Program-made: the position numbers and the translations under genes
Shown: piece by piece, positions 57,712 through 64,000 of the stretch
How positions within the stretch are numbered: the first letter of the stretch is position 1
Layout of the letters: every line of letters begins with the position of its first letter
The notes under the pieces: generated by a model
Database searches by the model: none
The model's input: the letters and a program-made list of their open reading frames with translations, nothing else
What the model was told of the DNA's origin: nothing
Assembly (NCBI RefSeq): GCF_900230185.1
Contig: NZ_OCSR01000001.1
Coordinates: 1,116,001-1,180,000 of the forward strand
Length of the DNA: 64,000 nucleotides
Source of the DNA: Burkholderia sp. OK233
Lineage (GTDB): Bacteria > Pseudomonadota > Gammaproteobacteria > Burkholderiales > Burkholderiaceae
Reading direction: 5' to 3'

Positions 57712-58590
57712 CTAGGACTGCAGAAACGGCAGAACGCGTTCGAGTAACAGCTCGGGCGCTTCCTCGGGAATGTAATGACCGCACGGCAACGCCTCGCCGC
57801 TCACGTGCGCCGACCACTGACGCCATTCGACGAGCGGCTCGAAACATTGCTCGATCACGCCCTGCGCGCCCCACAGCGCCAGGAAATCACACTCGATCTT
57901 CTGTCCTTCAGCAAGCGAGGCACGATCGTGATTGAGGTCGATCGTGATGCTCGCGCGGTAGTCTTCGCAGATGCCGTGCGCGGTGGCAGGGTCTGACAGA
58001 CAGCGCAAATACTCGGCGTAGGCAGCATCGGTGAACGGCGCCAGCCCGGCGCTGCGTGCGCCGATGGTCTGCTTCAGATAGAGATCCGGATCGGCGCGAA
58101 TCAGCGTTTCGGGAAACGGCGCGGGACGCACGAGGAAAAGCCAGTGCCAGTAAGCACGCGCAAACTCGAACGACGTTTGCTCATACATGGCGAGTGTCGG
58201 CGCGACGTCCAGCGTGACCAGCTTCGTCACGGCTAGCGGATGATCGAGCGCCATGCGAGCGGCAACGCGCCCACCTCGGTCATGGCCGATCACGGCAAAT
58301 TGTGTGAAGCCCTGGGCCTGCATCAACGACACCTGATCCGCGGCCATGCGGCGTTTTGAATAGTTGCTGTGGTCGTGCGCGCCTTGCGGTTTGCCGATGT
58401 CGCCGTAGCCGCGCAGATCCGCAGCAATGACCGTGAAGTGCTGGGCCAGCGTGGGCGCAACCTTATGCCAGATCGCATGGGTCTGCGGATGACCGTGCAG
58501 CAGCAGTAAGGCTGGGCCGTTGCCGCCGCGGATTGCGTGGATCTGAATGCCGTCGACGCGAGTCGACGCGTCAGTGAAACCTGTAAACAT
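57712..58590 (-). CDS. Haloacetate dehalogenase (fluoroacetate dehalogenase type)
   Basis: 292 residues from the ATG at 58590, preceded by GGGAGGC. Alpha/beta hydrolase with the complete residue set known from fluoroacetate dehalogenases: nucleophile Asp104 in GHDRGGR with Arg105 and Arg108 for the carboxylate, acid Asp128, His149-Trp150 and Tyr211 for the halide, and His272 in CGHYIPEEAP. Positions nearly equal those published for the Burkholderia FA1 and Moraxella DehH1 enzymes. It would release halide from haloacetate, giving glycolate. Eighteen bp upstream of the leuC-like gene, same strand. Confidence 0.88.
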   Translation of the reverse strand: MFTGFTDASTRVDGIQIHAIRGGNGPALLLLHGHPQTHAIWHKVAPTLAQHFTVIAADLRGYGDIGKPQGAHDHSNYSKRRMAADQVSLMQAQGFTQFAVIGHDRGGRVAARMALDHPLAVTKLVTLDVAPTLAMYEQTSFEFARAYWHWLFLVRPAPFPETLIRADPDLYLKQTIGARSAGLAPFTDAAYAEYLRCLSDPATAHGICEDYRASITIDLNHDRASLAEGQKIECDFLALWGAQGVIEQCFEPLVEWRQWSAHVSGEALPCGHYIPEEAPELLLERVLPFLQS

Positions 58591-58713
58591 CGTTGCCTCC
58601 CGTATCTGAATGCAGTCTAGTTGAAGCCTGCAGTGATAGGGTTTCCAGTGAGGCAATCCGAAATTAACTTTCAGGAACGAATCGACGGACGGTTTTCACC
58701 TTGCGACGCCAAG

Positions 58714-59619
58714 TCAGGGTCGCCAAGGCGGCCGTGGACGAAACTCCCGTTGCAGATGCTGCAGAAAGGTCTTGATTCGTGCCGGCATACCCGTTCTTTG
58801 GTGAACAAGCGCGATGACGTCAGCATCCGGCAGCTTCCAGCCTGGCAGCAGCCGGATCAGTGAGCCATTTTTTAATTCTTCGGCCACATCCCATTCCGAC
58901 CGAAGCATCACCCCTCTTCCCTCTCGCGCCCACTGGTGAATCACATCGCCATCGTTCGAACTCAGCCCCGAGGAAACGCGGACGCCGCGTGAAGTACGCC
59001 CCTTCGAAAAATGCCACAACGTCACGTCCTCGTTGTTTTGACGAAGGGCGATGCAGGGAATACTCGCGAGGTCTTCCGGGTTCGTGGGGGAACCGTATCT
59101 TTTCAGGAACGCGGGAGACGCGCAGACGTAGCGAGCGTTAGGCGCAATCACGTACCTGACAAGGTTCGAAGGACCCAACTCGCCGATATGAACGACGATG
59201 TCATAACGGTCATATTCTTCAATGAGCGGGCGGTCGGACAATGTCAAGGAGACGTCCACATCCGGGTGGACATCCTTGAACGCAGATGCGATGCGGGCTA
59301 CGTATCGCCGCCCGAAACCGAGCGGTGCGTTGACTTTCAAACCACCGACCAATTGCCCTCTTCGTCTACCCAGCTCTGCGAGCAACGAATCAAAGTCACG
59401 AAGAAGCTCAGCGCCTTTTGAACAGAGCAGTTCGCCCTCTTCCGTGAAGCGCAATTGTCTCGTCGACCTGTCCAGCAAATGGACGTCAAGCTTCGTCTCA
59501 ATCTGCTGCAACCGCTTCGTTACCGCCGACGGCGTGACGCCCAACTTCCGAGCTGCGCCCGCAAGGCTGCCGGCTTCGCGAATGGTCAATAGAAATCTTA
59601 TGTCGACGGCATCATTCAT
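58714..59619 (-). CDS. LysR-family transcriptional regulator
   Basis: 301 residues. HTH at 1-60 (FLLTIREAGSLAGAARKLGV and PSAVTKRLQQIE) and a LysR substrate domain (about 90-290). CrgA/DsdC-like group by general resemblance. It is on the same strand and 123 bp upstream of the dehalogenase gene, so it may control dehalogenase-leuCD-dctA, although LysR genes are usually divergent from their targets. Confidence 0.92.
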   Translation of the reverse strand: MNDAVDIRFLLTIREAGSLAGAARKLGVTPSAVTKRLQQIETKLDVHLLDRSTRQLRFTEEGELLCSKGAELLRDFDSLLAELGRRRGQLVGGLKVNAPLGFGRRYVARIASAFKDVHPDVDVSLTLSDRPLIEEYDRYDIVVHIGELGPSNLVRYVIAPNARYVCASPAFLKRYGSPTNPEDLASIPCIALRQNNEDVTLWHFSKGRTSRGVRVSSGLSSNDGDVIHQWAREGRGVMLRSEWDVAEELKNGSLIRLLPGWKLPDADVIALVHQRTGMPARIKTFLQHLQREFRPRPPWRP

Positions 59620-59759
59620 GAAGAAACGAGCTTACTGCTTCTCGGTTTTATGAGGCGGAGTGGTAGTCCAAACGGAGTGCGTCGCGACCGTCTTGTGAGA
59701 AGCATTGTAGCAGCGGCAACATGCATGCCGCGGCCAATTAATTAGCCTCACGGACAGCA

Positions 59760-60209
59760 TCACAAGTCCAGACGCAACCGTGGTCCAACCTCCATAAAAC
59801 CCGCGGACAGATAGAACGCAAGCGTCCGGGCCCAACGTGGCTGATCAGGCGCGCCAACGTCGAGTCGTTTCCATCCTCGCTCCTTGCCGAACTTCGCGGC
59901 CTCGCGGACAAGCGCTGCGGCCAACCCACCCGACCGGTATTCCGGCCGGACGTATAGCTCCGTAATCTGTCCGAAGGCTCCTCCCGCGTATATCGCCACG
60001 CCTTCTGTCATGAGAAGTACGCCCACCGGACTATCACCTTCGAGCGCAACATATCCGAAGCAGTGACTCGTTTGGCTCAGAACGGCTTCGGCGATAGACA
60101 CTCGGTCTGCAGGTTCAAGTTCACCATTGTGAAGCTCAATCAGAAGCTCACTCACAAGGTGCGCAACGGAACGTGCGTCCGTCTGTGCAACAGGCCGAAT
60201 ATGCATCAT
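59760..60209 (-). CDS. GNAT-family N-acetyltransferase
   Basis: 149 residues from the ATG at 60209, preceded by AAAGGGGACC. GNAT fold with acetyl-CoA motif VRPEYRSGGLAAALVREAAK preceded by beta strands containing GEGVAIYAGGAFGQITELY-like sequence. Substrate unknown. Divergent from the XRE/cupin regulator gene (126-bp gap), which suggests control by it. Confidence 0.88.
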   Translation of the reverse strand: MMHIRPVAQTDARSVAHLVSELLIELHNGELEPADRVSIAEAVLSQTSHCFGYVALEGDSPVGVLLMTEGVAIYAGGAFGQITELYVRPEYRSGGLAAALVREAAKFGKERGWKRLDVGAPDQPRWARTLAFYLSAGFMEVGPRLRLDL

Positions 60210-60335
60210 GGCGGTCCCCTTTACTATCTCGCGCGGTGCTGCCAAAAAGCTGTTGCCCTGCCACTCATCCACAGCAATGCCTCATATAATGGCAACCAGT
60301 AGTCATCTTTGAACTGTTCCTTCACTGAAGGCACC

Positions 60336-60989
60336 ATGCCAAAATCTCAGAACCAGCCATCCGCTGGAGAATCTCCGGACATTGAGGTAGCAGAGAAGCA
60401 GCCTGACCCCGCAGTGGAAAAAGTATCCCGTGCTTTGTCTGCGCAGATTCATGCCTTTCGAACGTCAGCAGGAATCGCTTCGGGCACGCTCGCGAAAATG
60501 GCCGGCATTTCGCATTCAATGCTGTCGAGAATCGAAAAAGGAACGGCGACGCCATCGATAGAAACGCTCACGCGGCTTGCCAATGCCTTGGGCAAACCCG
60601 TGTCGCGTTTTTTCGTCGACCAGAGTGAGCGCCACGACTGCTCGTTCGTACCCGCTGGACAAGGCGTGACTGTCGACCGGGAAGGTTCGTCGTACGGTCA
60701 CATCTATCGGCTCATTGGCCACGTATTGTCAGGCAACCTTTCCGTGGAACCGTATGTCGTTACGCTCGACGAAAAGTCGCAACCATGGTCAACCCACCAG
60801 ACAACTGGAATTCAGTTCCTTCACGTACTTGAAGGCAAGATGAGATACCGGTACGCCAATCGGCTCTACGATCTGAAACCCGGCGATAGTTTGCTGTTCG
60901 ACCCGAATGCGGCGCATGGTCCGGAAGAAATCGAGAGCGTGCCGGTCAGGTTTCTCGCCGTATTCTTCAACATCCGGGAATACAGCTAA
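60336..60989 (+). CDS. XRE-family regulator with C-terminal cupin domain
   Basis: 217 residues from the ATG at 60336, preceded by GAAGG. HTH at about 30-90 (GTLAKMAGISHSMLSRIEKG) and a cupin at about 130-215 (FLHVLEGKMRYRYANRLYDL and KPGDSLLFDPNAAHGPEE). Such regulators sense small metabolites through the cupin. Convergent with the ABC/BacA-like operon (47-bp gap) and divergent from the GNAT gene; the likely regulator of this region. Confidence 0.9.
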   Translation: MPKSQNQPSAGESPDIEVAEKQPDPAVEKVSRALSAQIHAFRTSAGIASGTLAKMAGISHSMLSRIEKGTATPSIETLTRLANALGKPVSRFFVDQSERHDCSFVPAGQGVTVDREGSSYGHIYRLIGHVLSGNLSVEPYVVTLDEKSQPWSTHQTTGIQFLHVLEGKMRYRYANRLYDLKPGDSLLFDPNAAHGPEEIESVPVRFLAVFFNIREYS

Positions 60990-61036
60990 GGAATAGAGGC
61001 CATACCGTTTGGCACTGGCCCCTCGCGCGTATCGGT

Positions 61037-61642
61037 TTATCGTTGCGACCGCTGCAGTTCTGCGAATTGCTTTGCCACGACGCTTTCCCGACTGGCGACA
61101 ATCTCTCCCGCCCCAACGCGCTCCCGACCGTACACAATCCACGCATCATCGGGCGAACCGATCGTTGCATCCACTCGCAGCTTTTCCGGTTGCGAATCAA
61201 AATAATATCGATAGACAAGCGCGGAATCGCATTCTCCCTTCATCAGTCGCTCGAAGGCCACTGGAATTGAGACCGCCGGAATCAGCTTCGAATACGAACT
61301 GAGGTCTGCGTATTCATCCGTTGCAGGGGAAACAAGCGAGATTGTTTCCGGCTTGCTCACATCTTTACGCGTGAGGATCGCCAATGTTTGACTCGGCGAG
61401 ATGAAGGTGTCGACAACGAACCGCTCGCGAAAGTTACTGCCCATCACGCGCGGCGTATCTGGATGAACCGCGCACTGAACGAGATAGTCAATTTCGTCCG
61501 CGTCAAACGCAGCCATGGCAACGTCGAAATTACCAAAGAGTTTGACTTCAGCCTCAAGCCCGTGGAATTCGATGTAACGACGAGTCACGTACTCGTGGTT
61601 CGTCCCGGATGGGCCGAGGGTGCCAAACCTGATTGTGGCCAT
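61037..61642 (-). CDS. Prephenate-dehydratase/BacA-like protein, paralogue 1
   Basis: 201 residues, preceded by AGGAG. Begins MATIRFGTLGPSGTNHEYVT, the GPxGTxxx motif of prephenate dehydratase and BacA (prephenate decarboxylase) folds, a type 2 periplasmic-binding-protein fold. There is no signal peptide, no ACT domain and no chorismate mutase domain. The TRF motif of true dehydratases is replaced (EKLRV). Ends with IVYGRERVG. A paralogue lies two genes upstream. Could be an enzyme on a prephenate-like acid or a ligand sensor. Last gene of the operon. Confidence 0.75.
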   Translation of the reverse strand: MATIRFGTLGPSGTNHEYVTRRYIEFHGLEAEVKLFGNFDVAMAAFDADEIDYLVQCAVHPDTPRVMGSNFRERFVVDTFISPSQTLAILTRKDVSKPETISLVSPATDEYADLSSYSKLIPAVSIPVAFERLMKGECDSALVYRYYFDSQPEKLRVDATIGSPDDAWIVYGRERVGAGEIVASRESVVAKQFAELQRSQR

Positions 61643-61685
61643 GCTTTACTCCTGAAAATTCGCGCGCATCTTCAATGTGGCGCAT

Positions 61686-62441
61686 TCATTTTTGAATCAT
61701 CTGACTGAGAAAGCGCCTCGCGCGTTCAGTCTTCGGTGCGTCGAAGAAATCAGCAGGCTCGCTGTCTTCCACAATTTCGCCTTGGTCCATGAACAGAATG
61801 CGATCGGCTACTGCCCTTGCAAATTCCATTTCGTGAGTGACGCAAAGCATCGTCATGCCGTCTTGCGCGAGCAGCGTAAGCGTATCGAGCACCTCTCTGA
61901 CCATCTCCGGATCAAGCGCCGACGTCGGTTCATCGAGCAGCATGATGGTGGGCGACATGCAAAGCGCTCTTGCGATAGCAACCCGCTGCTGTTGACCACC
62001 GGAAAGTTGCGCAGGGTATTTCGTGGCATGACTCGCAACGCGAACCCGTTCAAGCATTTCAAGCGCCCGTGCTTCAGCCTCCTTCCGCTTCAGACCGCGA
62101 ACACGCATCGGAGCCAAGGTGCAGTTTTCCAGCACCGTCATGTGCGGGAACAGATTGAAATGCTGAAACACCATGCCAACGTCCGCACGTACCATGCGCA
62201 CGTGTTTCGCATCGTCAGTGAGCTCGATTCCGTCGACGTGCACATCTCCCGAATCATGCTTCTCAAGTCGATTCACGCATCGAATCAGTGTCGATTTTCC
62301 AGAACCGGACGGCCCGCACAGAACAATCTTTTCACCTCGTCGGACATGCAGCGAAATAGAGTTGAGCACATTGAACGCGCCGAAACTCTTTGAGAGTCCC
62401 TTGATAGATATCGCGAATTCGTTGTTCGGTACCGTGTTCAT
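61686..62441 (-). CDS. Polar amino acid ABC transporter, ATP-binding protein
   Basis: 251 residues from the ATG at 62441 (AGGA nine bases before it; 62459 is an alternative). Walker A GPSGSGKST, signature LSGGQQQR, Walker B IMLLDEPTSALDP and switch CVTHE, all intact; GlnQ/HisP type. Works with the permeases encoded upstream. It lies between the two BacA-like genes, an unusual order. Confidence 0.93.
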   Translation of the reverse strand: MNTVPNNEFAISIKGLSKSFGAFNVLNSISLHVRRGEKIVLCGPSGSGKSTLIRCVNRLEKHDSGDVHVDGIELTDDAKHVRMVRADVGMVFQHFNLFPHMTVLENCTLAPMRVRGLKRKEAEARALEMLERVRVASHATKYPAQLSGGQQQRVAIARALCMSPTIMLLDEPTSALDPEMVREVLDTLTLLAQDGMTMLCVTHEMEFARAVADRILFMDQGEIVEDSEPADFFDAPKTERARRFLSQMIQK

Positions 62442-62469
62442 AGCGGAAATCCTGTGCATTTCGTGCGAC

Positions 62470-63090
62470 TCAGGTATCAAGCCGCGTAGGTGTCTGGGCG
62501 TGGAACGCCCGAGCTGCCGGGCTCTCCTTCCAGGCTACAACCTGACCGTCGGACAATCGCTCACGACCATAGACAATCCATGGGTCGTCAACGGTACCGA
62601 TTCGCTCATCGATTCTGAACCGCGTGGGGTTCTCGATTGCAAGAGACGAGTACGTCAAACCACTTTCGTATTTGCCCGAGAGGAGTCCGTCCGCAACCGA
62701 TGCCGTCGATGTCTCCGGAATAAGCGTCAATCCATCTGTATTGACATAGTCGCGCGTGGCCGGCTGAAGTGCGAGCGTTCGAGGTGTATCGATATCAACC
62801 CGGGTCACAACCGCCATGTCTTTGCTGGAAGAGACGAATGCATCGATGACGAACAGTTGTTTGCGGTACTTCGCGACAATGTCGGCCGTTGAAGGATGCA
62901 CTGCAACCTGAACGATATAGTCGGCCTCGCCGTCGATCACCATGCGCGCTGCCTCGTCAAAGCTCAACACCAGAGCCATCGAAGCTTGTCCTTCCAGACC
63001 GTGATGTTGAATGTATCGAGCAGTCACAAACTCGTGATTGCTACCACTGGGTCCAAGTGTCAGAAACCGAAGCAATTTGCGTTTCTCCAT
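62470..63090 (-). CDS. Prephenate-dehydratase/BacA-like protein, paralogue 2
   Basis: 206 residues from the ATG at 63090 (GTG at 63126 possible; ribosome binding site weak). Begins with FLTLGPSGSNHEFVTARYIQ, clearly related to the first paralogue, and keeps a TRF-like motif (ENPTRFRID) near its end, followed by IVYGRERLS in common with paralogue 1. No signal peptide or ACT domain. It sits between the permease and ATPase genes, so a role in the fate of the transported substrate is likely. Confidence 0.75.
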   Translation of the reverse strand: MEKRKLLRFLTLGPSGSNHEFVTARYIQHHGLEGQASMALVLSFDEAARMVIDGEADYIVQVAVHPSTADIVAKYRKQLFVIDAFVSSSKDMAVVTRVDIDTPRTLALQPATRDYVNTDGLTLIPETSTASVADGLLSGKYESGLTYSSLAIENPTRFRIDERIGTVDDPWIVYGRERLSDGQVVAWKESPAARAFHAQTPTRLDT

Positions 63091-63147
63091 TAACTTTGCG
63101 TCAGGGACTCGGGAACATGAGTCCACCCATAAAAATGCGCTACAAGA

Positions 63148-63918
63148 TCACGAAGCTATGTGGGTGTCGCCGGAATCTGAAGACTTCAGCATCGCGGGTT
63201 GCTTACGTTTTCGAGGATTGGCGACGTTGACGTCCTTGCCTGTTCTGCGTGCGATGTTCAGTTCGAGGATCCGGAATGCATGCGACAGGAAGAACGTCAT
63301 CGCGAGATAAATCAACCCGGCTCCGACGAAAATCTCATAGGGCGCATAGGTCTCACTCACCAGCAACTTCGACGTTCCCGTCAATTCCATGATGGTCACC
63401 GTCGATGCCAGCGACGTCGCCTTCAGATTCAGAATCGTTTCGTTGGCGTATGCGGGAATTGCAATACGAATGGCGATCGGTGCTTTAACGCGACTAAGTA
63501 TCGAGGCTCGACTCAGCCCGAGTGCCTCGGCAGCTTCCACAATGCCTTTTGGCACGGCAGACAGCGCCCCCATCAGAATGCGCGCCGTGTACGCGCCCGA
63601 ATTCAACCCCAGAGCAATGACGGCACAGGTGAATGGGTCACGCAGGAGCGGCCAGACCACGGAGTGTCGAATAAAAGAGAACTGTCCGAATCCGTAGTAG
63701 AGAAAGAACAGTTGCACGAGCGCCGGCGTGCCGCGGAATGTGCCGATATAAAACTTGACGCAACCGCTCAGAACCTTCGACGAACTCAATCCCACGAGCG
63801 CTGTGGGCACACCCACAATGAGACCCACGACCACGATGGCGACAAACAGCTCAAGCGTGACGGGCAACGCAGCAAGCAGGCGCGGAAGACTCGAAATGAG
63901 CAATGAGAAATCAAACAT
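63148..63918 (-). CDS. Polar amino acid ABC transporter permease (second)
   Basis: 256 residues, preceded by GAGGTGAGG. Five or so membrane segments, family motif FRGTPALVQLFFLYYGFG and EAA-like loop EAAEALGLSRASILSRVKAP. Starts three bases after the stop of another permease gene, so the importer is a HisQM-like heterodimer. The C-terminus adds a hydrophilic tail. Confidence 0.92.
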   Translation of the reverse strand: MFDFSLLISSLPRLLAALPVTLELFVAIVVVGLIVGVPTALVGLSSSKVLSGCVKFYIGTFRGTPALVQLFFLYYGFGQFSFIRHSVVWPLLRDPFTCAVIALGLNSGAYTARILMGALSAVPKGIVEAAEALGLSRASILSRVKAPIAIRIAIPAYANETILNLKATSLASTVTIMELTGTSKLLVSETYAPYEIFVGAGLIYLAMTFFLSHAFRILELNIARRTGKDVNVANPRKRKQPAMLKSSDSGDTHIAS

Positions 63919-63921
63919 GCC

Positions 63922-64000
63922 TCACCTCGCCAATGCGGTCGACGTCTTGCGTCGAACCGTACTAAAAACATTTGTCAGGGCGAAGCTGAGAACAAAGTAC
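63922..64000 (-). CDS. Polar amino acid ABC transporter permease (first), C-terminal end
   Basis: The last 25 codons of a gene that continues beyond the right edge. They end FALTNVFSTVRRKTSTALAR and stop at TGA (63924-63922). The sequence fits the last membrane helix and tail of a HisQ/HisM-type permease. The substrate-binding protein gene is probably further right, outside the window. Confidence 0.7.
   Translation of the reverse strand, partial: YFVLSFALTNVFSTVRRKTSTALAR

Overview
The window is a high-GC betaproteobacterial chromosome segment, most likely Paraburkholderia/Burkholderia. Pointers are the BamC lipoprotein start, the DUF2844/DUF3443 pair, the box benzoyl-CoA pathway with a BoxR regulator, the long-form leuA, and two copies of a dispersed intergenic repeat of a kind I associate with these genomes. 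No rRNA, tRNA, CRISPR array or phage was seen. The only insertion sequence is one IS5-family element.

Layout. 0-8.7 kb: start of bamC, a DUF2844/DUF3443 secreted pair (DUF3443 looks like a two-lobed aspartic protease), an HMW1C-type protein N-glycosyltransferase, an IS5/IS427-type element with a -1 frameshift site, cadD flanked by hexanucleotide repeats, and small envelope proteins. 8.7-13.4 kb: leuA behind a leucine-rich leader peptide using the rare codon CTA, dispersed repeat copy 1, and an amino-acid (probably cystine) ABC transporter. 13.7-22.1 kb: a complete reductive pyrimidine degradation operon (amidohydrolase, PreT, PreA, NCS1 permease, dihydropyrimidinase) with a divergent RutR-like TetR regulator and a clear palindromic operator. 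22.2-32.6 kb: the aerobic benzoyl-CoA (box) pathway, with boxR-boxC-boxB-boxA on the minus strand and a cupin-like DUF4863 gene, boxD, benzoate-CoA ligase and a hydrolase on the plus strand. 32.7-38.2 kb: a small catabolic cluster (GntP permease, porin, SelA/DgaE-like PLP enzyme, IclR regulator, RidA).

38.3-49.7 kb: a lipoprotein, a Tat-exported phospholipase C, then all eight genes of the Nit1C nitrilase cluster. Nit1C has a consensus sigma-54 promoter and lies divergent from a MocR regulator, with a 34-bp perfect palindrome in the shared promoter region. 49.9-53.7 kb: two chemoreceptors and a small conserved protein. 53.9-58.6 kb: repeat copy 2, dctA, a diverged leuCD-like dehydratase and a haloacetate dehalogenase. 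58.7-64 kb: a LysR regulator, a GNAT, an XRE/cupin regulator, and an unusual operon that interleaves a polar amino-acid ABC transporter with two paralogous prephenate-dehydratase/BacA-like proteins lacking ACT domains.

Most of the window is accessory nitrogen and carbon scavenging: pyrimidines, nitriles/cyanide, benzoate, amino acids, dicarboxylates and possibly haloacetate. Each block carries its own regulator. The most promising places for undescribed biology are the ABC/BacA-like operon at the right edge, the sigma-54/MocR control region of Nit1C, and the leuCD-dehalogenase-dctA group.
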